From Serinus canaria (Eukaryota > Chordata > Aves > Passeriformes > Fringillidae): a stretch of 64,000 bases of DNA. The translations under genes were made by a program, and so were the position numbers. The notes beneath the pieces were generated by a model. It was not told the origin of the DNA. It made no database searches and worked only from the letters and a program-made list of their open reading frames with translations. How positions within the stretch are numbered: position 1 is the first letter of the stretch; each line of letters starts with the position of its first letter. Where the stretch lies: assembly GCF_022539315.1 (NCBI RefSeq), contig NC_066316.1, forward strand, positions 30,505,245 through 30,569,244. Reading direction: 5' to 3'. Below, one piece after another: positions 39,815-51,700 of the stretch.

Positions 39815-40035
39815 TCTTTTGAATTTTCTGGTGCAAGATTAATTTGCTGAGATTCAGGCACTTTTGTAAATGAGATCTTCATCACTGTATTTTCCTTTAA
39901 CACCCTGAGAAGACATAGCTTCATCAGAGCACTGGGAAAGTTATGAGAATTGGAGGAAAATGGCTCCTCCAGAATAATAAAATGACCTTGCTTGTTTAAG
40001 TCAGAATATGAATTTAAACTAGCTTTATCACTTGC
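39815..40035 (-). CDS. Candidate internal coding exon, unidentified protein
   Basis: On the minus strand a pyrimidine-rich acceptor ending CTGGCTGCAG precedes 221 nt with no stop, followed by a strong donor AAAGA|GTAAGT. The donor overlaps the stop that closes the frame, so splicing would be needed to read on. The exon begins in phase 0 and ends in phase 2. It encodes 73 residues of mixed, non-repetitive composition, with a central leucine-rich segment (MKLCLLRVLKEN) and a polar C-terminal part (VPESQQINLAPENSK). A second in-frame acceptor about 27 nt upstream (TGTTACAG) is possible. I do not recognise the protein. The candidate exon at 48493-48703 ends in phase 0 on the same strand, so the two could be spliced together. 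Chance occurrence cannot be excluded, because splice-flanked frames of this length turn up at random in 64 kb. Confidence 0.3.
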
Positions 40036-40954
40036 CTGCAGCCAGTGCAAAGCAGAAAGGAGCTGCTGTAACAGGTTTATGGGTGTAAGCAGGGTGGAAG
40101 AGCCAGTTTGAGAGGTCATAGGCACAGATGCCACTGGACTCCTCCAAATACTCTCTTACTGTTACTCAGGTGTGGATGCTCCAAATGACAAGGGGTGGTC
40201 TTTGCTATCATTATCAGTCATAGGAGCTGAGGTGAGAATTGTCTTCCAAAATAAGAGTTCCTGAGCAATGGCAGTGCAGCAGGTATATAGCTTAGACAGC
40301 AGAGTGGTGCTGATTGAGGATTGTGATCACTAAAATACTTCCAAACTATCTTAAATCTCACCCAAGTGAACAACTCTACATCTGACCATCTTTGGAATGA
40401 ACTGTAGAAATGGAGTGGATTTCAGAAAGCTTGGCTTTCTATTCAGAATTTGCCTGATGATATTTTAATTGAGTCATCTCTGGCAAAGATTTAGTGCTCA
40501 TGGGCATACCCGAGTGTTAAAGTTATGCCCACAAATCTGATTTTAGTTGGGATTCTGAAGAATTTGCTACATTCATGGTAACAGGAAATGTGAACAAGCC
40601 ATCTGAAAACCATGCTGATGGGAGCTTCTGTACTTTAGTATAGGCTAAAGAGTATGTCCTCAGCTTTGGGACTTGGGGAATTTGCTCAATATATGATTTG
40701 TTTTTCTGAAGTTACCCACTGTACAATGTTGCTGATTTGAACTGATGAAAACACAAAGTCATGCCACATCCAGAGTTTTCATTGGTTTTGGAAACTGCTG
40801 AGTTGATATAGATCTTGCTGAAATCATCCCCAAAGCTAAAATCTTGCCTGTAAACTGTGCAAGTGATCTTAAAAGGAGACCATGATCTCTGTCCAGCATG
40901 TTGCTGAGAATACCACGGTGATGGAGAGGAGGGGGGGTGCTTTACCCTGTTGAA
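40036..40954. other. Unique DNA between exon candidate and CpG cluster
   Basis: No repeat or coding sequence is recognised. G+C rises towards the right-hand end. Confidence 0.5.
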
Positions 40955-41100
40955 GTGAGGCGCGTTCAGAGGCAGCCGAGGCTCGGATGCTGAGGTAGCA
41001 GCGAGCCCCGGCCTGTCGAGGCTCCCGTACCCAGCGCTGAACAGCAGAGGGCACAAACTCTCCAACAGTCGCCTCTTCCCTCCCGGCTCCGGGAAGGCCA
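40955..41100. promoter_or_regulatory. Small CpG cluster
   Basis: About a dozen CpGs lie within roughly 150 bp (GAGGCGCGTT, GGCTCGGATG, CCCCGGCCTG, CTCCCGTACC, GGCTCCGGG), while flanking kilobases have almost none. It is shorter than a classical CpG island. It may mark a distal regulatory element or minor promoter, and it contains the CTCF-like site at 41041. Minus-strand open frames here (40712-41156) owe their length to the higher G+C and lack recognisable domains. Confidence 0.5.
41041..41054 (+). promoter_or_regulatory. CTCF-like site
   Basis: ACAGCAGAGGGCAC fits the CTCF core consensus CCASYAGRKGGCRS at all but the first position, including the central CAGAGGGCAC. It lies inside the local CpG cluster, which makes it more credible than an isolated match. 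Confidence 0.5.
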
Positions 41101-41215
41101 ACATTGGAACAAGTCCAAATTAAAGCAGGCTTGGAAAAGCAAACGCGAAACTTCACTGGAGAACCAAAGGGAAAGTAAACGTGGTAGCAGCTTCAGAGCA
41201 CAGATGAAAAGTGCA

Positions 41216-41281
41216 CACGTGGGATGTGCACAGCTGTGCTATGAGAACTCGTGTCAAGGGCACTTGTACGACACACACGTG
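41216..41281. promoter_or_regulatory. Two CACGTG E-boxes 60 bp apart
   Basis: Canonical palindromic E-boxes CACGTG occur at 41216-41221 and 41276-41281, both in an ACACGTGG context and exactly 60 bp apart. Such sites bind bHLH-ZIP factors (MYC/MAX, USF). Their position just right of the CpG cluster suggests one regulatory module. This is inference from motifs only. Confidence 0.35.
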
Positions 41282-43869
41282 GACAGGTTTATTTTTAAAT
41301 GCAAGGAGATGTGTTAACAGTGTGCTGCTGCCACACATATGTGAGAATTGCTTTATATATGAGTGGAAACATACATGGCTTAAGCAGGTCATTCTGAACT
41401 GGTGATGACGACTTACTATATAAAATACATTTCTTTTTCCATAGGTTGTGTTCAGTAGAAAGATCATCTTAGAAACAAGACAGGACAATTTGGAACCATT
41501 TACTTACCTGATTGCCAGGTTCTCTTTGTATGTCAGAACTGGTCACTTCTGCTGTCATGGGCTGAGTTGCACAGCATCACTGGAAAATTCACTGGTACTA
41601 AGTTGAAAGACTTTTCTAAGCCATACATAAAATTATTGTCATGCTAGTCTCTCCTAGCTAAGAATACAAGTGAGAATTTGTAAGTAGATACATATGAGTT
41701 TTTGACAGGTTTTTAATGTGAATCGGTGGCCAGACTGTGTTTTGGAGCCAGTAGCTTGGGACCTTCCAGGCCTCAAAGCAAATGTTATCTGTCCCTTTGT
41801 CAAGCTTCTCTTGTAGGAGTGTAAAATACTCCTTTTTCAAGCTGTGTGATGCTGTCAGCTTCACAATGTTAGAATTAAATCTGAAAGAAATAAGAGTTAA
41901 GAGCTGACTACAATTTATCATGTGATACAATCTCAGTGTATTTTATTTTAAATTTGAGTCTAAAATGGGTGAATAAAGCTGTAATCATCCTGTCAGTACA
42001 TGTAACTACTTTCAAAATTAGATACTGATCAGTCTAACTGAGTAAAATTTGGTTGCAATTTCAGTAATACCATTAAACTTCTAATTATTAACAAGTGAGG
42101 CTGGTCCAGTGGCCTCAAAGTACATCTATAATTTGGGAGACTCAAATTTAGTCACTAGGTGTGCTACTAGCTTCCTGCTGGACACTGATCTCTTGGTGCT
42201 TTAGGTCCAAGGCCCTCAGGGAGACGATCAACTCTCTCAGGAACCTGGGCAGAGTTCCAGGATATCCAAACATATCCTAAAAGTGCAGTTGAGGGTCTTC
42301 ATCCTCTGGTCTGGTTCTCTCAAAAAGAGGTCAAGCCTGTCTCAGCAAACTCATTTAGGTAGGGGGGAAATCCTTTACTTGGTTTTGTGTGGCATTGGGT
42401 GTGTAAGAGTGTGTGCTAGTGGAAAACCTGAACTGTTCTGCCCACGCGAGAGCCCTTGTCTGGACATTGGTGAGTGTGTGGGGCTTCATCCTCCTGCATT
42501 AGTCAGTGCCTTCATTTACATCATCCATAACTGGTTTCTGGAGTTGATTTTTTTCCCCTCCTTATCTTTTTCCTGGCAAACACTTCCATTCCGGATGCTC
42601 TAGTCCAGAGGCGGCATGTCAGCCTCTGGGGCAGATGTGATTAGCTCAGGGTATCATGTCAGGCTGCTGACCGATCATGGCAGACTTAAAAATCAAAATG
42701 AAGTTTGCTGGAGCTGCCCAGCTCTCAGCCAAAATTCCAGAAGGTTTGTTTTCCTCTGTGGCAGGTGGTAGCCATAGCAGGAGTGCTTCTGTCTTATGCT
42801 CTTGGTCTTTTTTGCCCAGGGCAACCTAAATCAGCAACTGTGGAAGAATCTTCCACATTGGGAAAGCTCCTGCTCTCCCTACAGGATATAATGCCACAGT
42901 AGTGGTAGCAGCAGGGCTTCAGGCCAGATTGTGCTGGGCAGGGATTTTGCTAGACCAGCCAGAAGACCTTTTACTCAGCAGGAACACAATGTTATCCCTG
43001 GGGAAGAGCTCCCCAACAGAAGTGTCCTTTCAAGTTGGCTCTGAACCAGAATTGTCAGTCCCAGGTGGCAGGAGTGGCAGGTGCGTGCTGTGAGTGACAG
43101 GGACAGTCAGAAATGCCATCAGGGCTCCTCTGGAGTTAGCACCCGTCTTATGCTGGTTAATATATTTCCCTTGGGCAGTCTAAGCTCTGTTATGCTCATC
43201 ATTGCTGAGGCTTCCTCTAGTCCCTTGGTGCTCCCAGTGCAATATTTTGCATTTTTTGTCACAACATAATTAGTAAATCTGGTGATTAGCCACGTGTTAC
43301 AGCTCTTTCTGAAGCCTCAGAACAGGATGATTTGGACAATGCAAGCAGAGATTGGAGAATGTTGATACAGCTGCAACAAGTTATTTGCACTATGCCTTCC
43401 TCCAGCCTATGCAAATGGCAGAAGGGATTTCTTGCTTCATATGACCTGATTTCAGGTGGGCATTCACCCGTGCATTCATTCATTTATGGAACATAAACAC
43501 ACTCTGCAGCAGAAAGGAGAATCTGTGAAGGTGCACAGAAGTACCTGTTCTGTCCCTGAGATGAAAAGACACCTAGAAGAGCAGAGCATTTGAGCAAGTT
43601 CCAGAAATGGCCTCTTTTATAAATCTGGTCCATTACCCTCTATTACTGAAGGTTCTCTCTAAGATCTTAATTAATCCAACCAGAGATGTGTGTCTGTGAT
43701 GTGAGTTAGGATTAGAAATTAGCTCTAAAAACAAATCAGCTTATGCAAAATTGATGAGCACTGGCCTATAAAACAATTCACTGAATTGTAACGTGGCCAT
43801 CCCATTTGTAATGTGGCATTCCTTGCAATAACTGGTTGACAATTATTGGTCTCCCTGTCAGAGACAGTA
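41282..43869. other. Unique DNA, no gene recognised
   Basis: Moderate G+C from about 42270 to 43300 lengthens the open frames on the plus strand (42283-43269), but none shows a domain or paired strong splice sites. No interspersed repeat is visible before the CR1 copy. Confidence 0.5.
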
Positions 43870-44625
43870 GGAAACACTTGGCTTTCTGGGCTGCAAGCAC
43901 ACGTGGCCAGGTCATATTGATCTTTTTGTCCACAGACACCAGGGCTAGTCTTTATCCTTCTCCTATCCTGTTCCTGTGCTTGGGAATACCCCAACCCCGG
44001 TGCAGGATCTTGCACTTGGCCTTGTTGAATTAATGAGGTTTGCACAGCCCTAGCTCTCAAACCTGTCAATTGAATCAAACCTCTGGATTGAATCCCTTTT
44101 CTCCAGCCTGTTGACCACATCACACTGCTTACTGTGATCTACAAACTTTCTGAAGGTGTCCTCAATCCCAGAGTCTATGTTTCCAACAAAAATTGTTAAA
44201 CAGTGCCAGTTCCTGTCCCACCCCTGAGGAATGCTACTCATCACTGTTCTCCCCTTGGGCATTGAGCTGTTGACCACAACTCCCTGAGTGCAACCATGCA
44301 GCCAATTTCTTATCCACTGAATGGATCCATCAGATCCATGCCTCTCCAGTTTATTTTCCAGGATATTTTGCAGGACAGTGTCAAATGCTTTGCACATGTC
44401 CGGGTAGTTGACTTCTGTTGCCCTTCCCTTGTTCACCATTGCTGTAACCCCACCCTAGAAGGTCACTGATATTGTCAGGCATGGTTTGCCCTTAGTCAAG
44501 AAGCCATGGTAGTTGTCACCAGTCACCTCATTATTTTTCATGTGCCTTAGCATATGACATTTCCAGGAGGAACTGTTCCATGGTCTTGTTGGGCACTGAA
44601 CTGTGGTTAGGACAGGGATAGAAAG
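43870..44625 (-). mobile_element. CR1 LINE, ORF2 fragment, minus strand
   Basis: This is the best-preserved CR1 piece. Plus-strand landmarks (reverse complement of CR1) are 'TTTCTGGGCTGCAAGC', 'TGCAGGATCTTGCACTTGGC', 'CCTGAGGAATGCTACTCATC', 'CAGTGTCAAATGCTTTGCAC' and 'GCTGTAACCCCACCCTAGAAG', in the order of the reverse-transcriptase region. Both the 5' part of ORF2 and the 3' UTR are missing, so this is an internal fragment left after truncation and later deletion. The left boundary is approximate. Confidence 0.92.
44050..44439 (-). pseudogene. CR1 reverse transcriptase fragment (degenerate)
   Basis: A minus-strand frame of about 130 codons still spells parts of the CR1 ORF2 reverse transcriptase. 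CKAFDTV lies at about residues 16-22, WIRNWLHG at about 42-49, and SIPQG at about 69-73, where active CR1 elements have a valine-containing PQG block. The catalytic FADD block is altered to FVDH at about residue 98, losing an essential aspartate. The GS(V/L)LGP motif after PQG is also lost. The reading frame is open but enzymatically dead and lacks the endonuclease domain. It is a remnant of the surrounding element, not a host gene. Confidence 0.85.
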
Positions 44626-46007
44626 TTTGTAAATGTTATGTTTAGGTTTTCAGTGCTACTCCTTCTAAGCACTTTAAAAATTGGATACCTGCCACTTCAT
44701 ACTTGTTGATTTAAGAAAACCCACAAGAGATTTATTTTGTATGGTGTTCCAAAAACTGAGCTGACTCTACCTCTCTGACTTTCTTCCTTGTTTGTTGGTA
44801 GCCACCTTCATCCAGCTAAAGCAATGACTACAAAACACTTCAGGTAGACACTTGATCTCTTATACATTCTTCATAGATGCATATTAATAGGAATAGCAGT
44901 GGTGGTGCTCTAACCAAGAGTAGGGTCATTTCCTAATAAACATGTAATGAAAGGAAGGATTACAGGTAGTGGTCTTTCAAAATTGGATACTGATATTAGT
45001 TCAGATAGATATAGATATTATAGATAATTATAGGTATTATTTTTTCTACAATGTGCCTGTGATCTGAGAGAAAATCAACTAGATGCCTTAATTTCTGTAA
45101 TCATTCTAAATGAAAACATAATTCCCTTTAAGATATGTAATGCTTTTATTGTAACATACTTCAGCATTTTAAATGCAGCTGCCTTCACTAAGATGCTTCT
45201 AGGTTTGTCTGGAGATCAAAGTTTGTTTCCCTGTGAAGGCAGTGAGTAGTCTGGTAGGGGGAATTAAATAATATTTTGTTATCTGATTTTTTGGCTTCTT
45301 GCCAAAAATAGTGCCAGTAGGGCACTCACTTTTGTTTATATGATTTTCATTGACTTCAATGGGCATTGAATCAGGCCTTATAAGCACAATTTCCTCATTG
45401 TTAGCAGCTGTTCATTGCTTAGCATCACTTGAGCCACTATTCAGCTGGCCATCTGTGATCTGGGACTTCTCAGACTGCAAGAAAATCATTATCTGTTCCA
45501 TTTTGGCAGGAGAATATTGTAACTTATCTTAAGGATGTATTTGTACAAGGAGTAATAATGTTTTTCCCCAATAGCTATTGCTTATTGCCTGCCCATCTGT
45601 GGTTCTAACACACAAATGTTAAATAATAAATACAGTAACAGACCCAGGGCTTTGTACATTCTAATTAATGTTTCTTTCACCAAGATGCTGAGATATTAAG
45701 TTAGCAGGAAAGTGTCCCTTTTATCAGTATACATACATACTTGTTTGTCAATATCTGACACTGGTCAGTCTAGAGAACCTAGTAAAAGCTTAAAACATTA
45801 TCTAAAAAGGTCTGCCTGTCCTGGAGACCTTGGTGAGTTATGACATCTAATTTTGACTGAGTGTTTGGGATGAAGCTGCATTTAAGGGGTATAAAAGAAG
45901 AATTGAATTGATGTTACCTTAAGTGTTTGTATGGCTGAGAGCAGCCATTTAGAATTAGAGATATCATCCAAGAATAATTCTCCAGAAAGAAGTAACTGTG
46001 GAAGGTG
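44626..46007. other. Unique AT-rich DNA, no gene recognised
   Basis: Nothing beyond low-complexity AT-rich sequence, with a short GATATA-rich stretch near 45000-45040. Confidence 0.55.
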
Positions 46008-46128
46008 AGGGCTGTACTGATTAATCAGGATTTCAGGATAAAATTTCAGGGCTGTACTGATAAATCAGGATTTTCATTTCAACTGAAATGTTATCCTGTA
46101 TGAATGTTATTGAATGTTATCCTGTATG
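46008..46128. repeat. Nested local duplications
   Basis: AGGGCTGTACTGATTAATCA (46008-46027, continuing GGATTT) recurs with one mismatch at 46048-46073, a 40-bp period. Immediately right, GTTATCCTGTATG occurs twice (about 46090-46102 and 46116-46128). Between them ATTTCA/TGAAAT forms a 6-bp palindrome. The cluster suggests repeated replication slippage. Confidence 0.8.
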
Positions 46129-48492
46129 GCTAGGTTCTTTCCAAAATACACCTGCTCCTACATTCTTGCCAGAACCATTTGCAAATTCCTGATAACAAAT
46201 ATTCACCTAAAACCAAGCCCCATTTTCTAAGAAAGTTTAAATGAATGTAGTAAGGGTCAGAAAGAAGGAAAAGAAAGATTGTTTATGGAAGTATGTCTGT
46301 TTCAAGGAAAGGATTTATTAGCCCAAGATCAGAAATTATATGTATGTAGAGCTTGCTAGGAGGGAAATTATCTTTTTGTTTAAGAAATATTTTACCTATT
46401 TGTGATAATTCCTGGGCTAAAAGACACTCCTGATTGCTCATGTGATAAAGTAAATGACAGCAACTGCTAGTTAGGCTTCTGAAGAGTAGCCCTCTGTCCC
46501 TGATGTACTTCCAGACACGCTCTTGATAGATACCAGAAATGCAAATCTCTGGCATTGAGCAGGAAAAATCTGAGCTTACTCTGATTTCTGAACTGAGCTT
46601 CTTTCACTTTCAAATGTTCATCCAAAACAAGGGAAATCAATTTCACTGTTGCTGATTAAGTTTAACTGCTCATTTACATGAACAAGAATGACAGAAATGA
46701 AGTGGGGGAAGGCAACTTCATTTTCCTTGCTTTCCAAAACCAGGATTTCCCTGCGCCCAAATTTTCTATTTCTACTTCTGACATAGAGCATTATTGCCTG
46801 GTGGAAGGAAAAAAAAAAATATACAGTATTTCATCAGTTTCCCAGACTTTGGGAACTTACCAAGTTTCTTGCAGATTTCAGAAAGAGTTTTCTGGATGCC
46901 AAAATAAATGTCTGACTTCACTATGCCCTGGGAGGAGAACCTGCTGAGTTCTCCCACAGGGGATGGGAGGGTCTTGTACTGTATTAGGACCTATGTTGAT
47001 TCTCTGAATCCATCAGCAAAATTCTGGAGAGAGATAATATGCAGGATTGTACCTTGCTCTGGGAGCCACAGAGAGAAATACAAAGATTCTATCCTGTAAA
47101 CAGGACATGAGACACAAATTCTCTATTAAGCCAGTTTAACAGTTCAAGGACTATTCCCCCCCATTAGGTGACAGGGAAGGTAGTGAGGAAATATTCATGC
47201 ATCCTCCAAAGGTTATTTTAAACCCAAAAGGGTTTAAAATAATGAAATAAGTTTTCCCTGTAGTCAGGCTTTGTTTGCCAAATCGGGAAGTCTACATAGT
47301 AAGTAAACCATATGAAAATGTAATAAGTCTTCTACATATTTAGCAGATGTTCATGGATTTATCCACTATAGGAAGTTATATATCAAACTGTACAATTTTG
47401 GTGCCTGTTTTGTGTACTCTGTGAATCCCAGACACGTTTAATAGCTCTCTCTCTGAAGTTTAACAGTGCACAAATAATATTTAATAAACAACCTTTAACT
47501 TTAAACAAACTTATTCAGATAGATGATGTCTGCTCAGATCTCATGTTTTGAGAATTCTTTAAGAATGCTGGACAGGACTGATCAAATCTTGCAATATGTC
47601 TTTAATTTACATACATTCAGTCTCTCTCCCAGCAGCATCACTTTCAATGTTTCAGTGAAGGATGCATTACCTTTGAACTATTGTATCACAGGTGGGCAAT
47701 TCTGCAATCCTGATTTGCAGAGAATTTAAACTTGGCGCATAAATTCCTGTCCAAGAACTATTATTTTTCCCCCAAATGTATTCAAAGAATCAGCTTATTC
47801 TTCATGTTGTTAGGGTGGAAAAACAATGTCTTAGTGCTATTATTCCTCTGATTCTCAGGCCTATGAGCATGGTGTTTTGAAATGGAAACTTGTGACATAA
47901 ACAAGAGGATATTAGGCTACTTTTCAACTAGAAAATTTTTAAAAAAATCCCCAAACAAAACAGAAATATATCCCTTTACCTCATTCAATGACTGAGTTAT
48001 TTTTGGATTTGAAGCTTCAAGGCATGCAGCAACTCTCATTTCCTAAATTTCAGGATAAATTTTTTATGATGGCAAATGGTGATCTGAGAACAAAACAAGG
48101 AAGATATAAGAACCCAGATGAAAACTATATATGATATAGAAAAATCCAGAAGGCAGATTAGTGGGTATTTAAAAAAAATAAACTCCAAGCAATCAACCAA
48201 AAAAGTGAAAACAGCAAATAACTGTTGATAAGCAAATTGCTGCTGGGCCTTGTATTCTTCAAGTGTCCGACAATAACGAGTTTTCTCTGGGTTACTCCAA
48301 TGTCCCTCAGAATGAGACTTAGCTGAGGAGGTCCACAGGATTAAGAAGCTACTTGTGGTAAAGCATGAGGAGTAAAAAAGCAGCAGTTCTCTCTCTTCTC
48401 TCTCAAACTCAATTTGGTTTGAGATCCGACCCCCTCAGGTTTTTTTTCTACTCTTCCATACTTTATAATGTTTCCTAGAATGAAACTCTCAC
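46129..48492. other. Unique AT-rich DNA, no gene recognised
   Basis: No coding sequence is recognised. It contains the strong 47213-47242 palindrome listed separately. The frames at 46283-46555 (minus) and 46678-46947 (plus) have no domain or paired splice sites. Confidence 0.5.
47213..47242. repeat. Perfect 13-bp palindrome with 4-nt loop
   Basis: TTATTTTAAACCC (47213-47225), loop AAAA, then GGGTTTAAAATAA (47230-47242) with no mismatch. This is the tightest hairpin in the window. It may be a MITE remnant or a structural element. Confidence 0.9.
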
Positions 48493-48703
48493 CATTGACT
48501 TCGAGAGATGCTCAGCAACTGTTAACATTTGGTTTTGTATGGCAGTGCTCAGTGTAAGGAGCCTGCTCAAAATAACTGGGGGTGAAGGTGGGGCTGATCG
48601 ATGACCAAAACTTGAGCTATTGGAGATACTAACTCCAGCCTCAGGGAGTGTTGGATTGTGATTTCTTGACTGCAGTCGTGTCTGCTGGTTTTGCTGTTGC
48701 TCC
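48493..48703 (-). CDS. Candidate internal coding exon, unidentified protein
   Basis: On the minus strand a pyrimidine-containing acceptor (TCTGTATTCTGCAG) precedes a 211-nt open stretch that ends at the donor TCAATG|GTGAGA, 15 nt before the next in-frame stop. The exon starts in phase 2 and ends in phase 0. It encodes 70 residues with a Q/N-rich N-terminal part (EQQQNQQTRLQ), a serine/proline linker (SSSFGHRSAPPSPP) and an apparently helical C-terminal segment (LTLSTAIQNQMLTVAEHL). I do not recognise the family. The end phase matches the start phase of the candidate at 39815-40035 on the same strand. The nearest upstream promoter candidate is the CpG island near 57 kb. It could be a chance open frame. 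Confidence 0.33.
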
Positions 48704-51700
48704 CTGCAGAATACAGATGTCTTCTTCAGCATCACTCTAATGTGCATGAAAGGACAATTAGGAGTATCTGTTGCTTATCACTTGTTTTTCTTAGTGTGCA
48801 GGGTTATTTCTGTGATCATATGAAAACAGGTTTGTTAGCATTTTGATTAGATTACCTACAGTAAGTTCAAAGAAACAAGCATATAGCTGATATACAGTAG
48901 CTCCCAAAAGCACAGGTTTATGATCATTTTCATAATGCAGCACACTGTGTATCTCACTGCTAATGAGGTCGTTAATGAAAGTCTAAGCTCGAGTGCCCAG
49001 CGGATATCAAGGCAGTCATACTTTATGTATTCTGCTTGTTAATGGTAAAGGTAAAATATCTATTACATGGTTAAAACTTCACTTTAGCTGCTCAGGAAAA
49101 TGAGAGCTGTTAGCAGTTTCATTTTATATTATCCACTGCCTGCTTTGTGCAGAGCTGAACAGGTGCTTAGGTAAGGTGTGGAGATTTTTCTTGTCTCTAA
49201 ACTGCCTGTTCCTTGAGGAGACAATTGATGGTAATAATTCTTGCTGTATCTCAGCTGGTGAAAAGTCCTGTGCCCAGACATGGCAGGAAAGTGTTAGTAA
49301 ATGCTGTACTTTTGTCTCTTGGTTGAAAACCCCAGAGGAGCTTTATCACATTAGTTCTCCAGAGATGCATGAAGAAAGCAGTGATCTAAAACAGTTTTCT
49401 CTTGGATTTGAGAGCACTTTATTGTCAGGTGCAAACATCAACACCACTACAAGTGAAATTGGTTGATAGGCTTTCACATAGGGTAAATGGGTAGACACCC
49501 ACAATTTGTTTTTCTGCTGGCCTTGTTCAAGGTGAGGTTACATTACCTGAGGGAGAGAACATTTTCAATTTAGAACTTCAGCAAATAGACTGGGTGCATT
49601 AATTACAACATTCCTACAATGAGGATTTCCTGGATTAGTTGTCAAATCATAAAAATGGCATAGTGGGAATTCTAAATATTTTGTATAAATGTGAAACATT
49701 CAGTCTTCAATCTATTTAATATTTTTAACTTCTTTTCCTCATTTTAATTTATTCATTTAAAAATTCTGAGTTAGAGCAAAACATTGACATGTGTAATAGT
49801 GTGGAAATTAAGCATATCAGCATTTCTGAAATTATTATAGTTAGAAAATGTTGATATAAAACCTTGCATTGTTTAAAGAAATTTCCTAGTCTTCTGACCA
49901 AACATTTTCACTAGATGTGACTTGACAAGGGAATAGTTCTGCATTTGCCCCCCACTCCTTGCTACCCCCCTTTCCCCTGAAGTTTTCGGTTTTGGCTAAT
50001 TTTAGCTGTTTATGAGAAGAAAAAGGAAAAAAAGAGGCCAAATCTGGCTGTACTCTTCCTTTACTTTTATAAATTTTGACTTCACTGCTAAATTAGGATA
50101 AGTTTAATGCATTTCCCAATGGTATCCTCTATTCCTCAGATTTTTAGAGGTCAAGGAACAATATGTAGGCAGGGGAAAGCAAAACTAGTTAAAAGGAATA
50201 GTCATGTGGGTTTTCTGCTCATTGTGAAAGGGCTGAAATAATTCACCCCAGTGGAATATTGGCTGGGTTCAGGTGTCTTGCTGAGTTCCACAGCTGGAAG
50301 AGTTATTGCACCTGAACTAAGCTGCAGAAAGCAGTCAACTGATGTGGTAGCTCGAGGCTAGCCTGAGGTGAGGAAAATTTGTCTAAGTGTCTTTTGATGA
50401 TGATTTGTGCTAATGGCTCTACCTCCTGTACGTGACAAGCACACTCAGCTGACATCACTGTGTCCTCATAATCACAGAGAAGGATCTTATTGGTGAAACA
50501 CGTCGAGGGCCTAAGGTATTGTGTGTGAATAAAGGCCACCACGACAACACAGTGCAGGCTTTGGAATGAGCACAAAAGGGTGTGTTTTTTCAAGGGGGCT
50601 TTTTCATTCAATATGTCAGCTAGTTCTAAGTACAAACCAGGCCTCGCTGCAGCAGCACTGAGCAGTGCAGATCAAGAAAAGGGAGCTAAAGAAATATTAT
50701 TTTGTGGCACCAAGGATTCAAGGAGCATTTTCAGGCAGCAATCACCTTTCTTCAGTGTGTTCATAACCTGTCTTGCTGAGTACAGGTCCTAGCTTGAGCC
50801 CTAGCAGCTGTAAAAGGCAAATGGTTGTGCATGAGGCATCTTGATCAGCTCCCAGCTGGCTGCTGCTGTTCTCCCCATCCCCCTCCAAATTACCAGGGTT
50901 ACCGCCTGGCTCAGATTTGCTCAGGGTTACGTCTGCAAGCGTCACCTCTGCAACTGTAATACAGATAAGAATTTACCAACAATCTTGAGAGACATTCCCT
51001 GGCCTGAAGTGCTCAGAGGCATGTGACAGCAGGATTCAGGGTTGTGCTACCAGTGAGACAAACAAACACAGTCACGTCTAAGCGGTTGTGTTGCTTCGTC
51101 AGACCTGGCAAACCGATGCTATCGCCTGTCCTTCTGGGCTCTACAGAGAGCTCTGTCTGGGAATGATTTTATGCAAAGCTTTTCTAAATGTTTCTCTTCT
51201 CTTTTCTGAGGTTGTCCTTTGCACATGTAAGGGAAGAAGGAAGTTGGTGTCCCAAAGGCATCTTGGAAGCTGCTAGGTCACACTGAAAAAACAAAACTGG
51301 GCTTAACTTCAGATCTCTATATTTTCCCTTGCAAATGTGTTTGTTTTATAACTGGTACATCCTTACATGAAGATCTGTCTGATGGCTGTTATTTAAGTTT
51401 AATTCTGGCTCTCACTGCCACCAGGCTGTGCAGAGGGGCTTAAGCCTGAGAGCAGCGCTGCTTTTGCTGTAATTGTTTTTTTTTTTTTCCCAAGGAGTTT
51501 CTGCTAGTTTACATACCATTTTCTCCCAGTCTGATTCTACTGGGTGAAGGGCAGGGACTGAAAAAGATTAAAATAAGTCCCCTGTATCATACCAAAAAGG
51601 AGATTATGAAAGACATGGACTGTCAGCTCTGGCACACTCCTCCTCTGCTGAATGGATGGTGGATGATCAGGTGACCTGTGTGCAGCAGGAGAATGGAGAC

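Noticed and set aside
49947..49978. Minus-strand G-quadruplex
   Set aside because: Only three separated G-runs with one long loop. The four-run pattern is not met convincingly.
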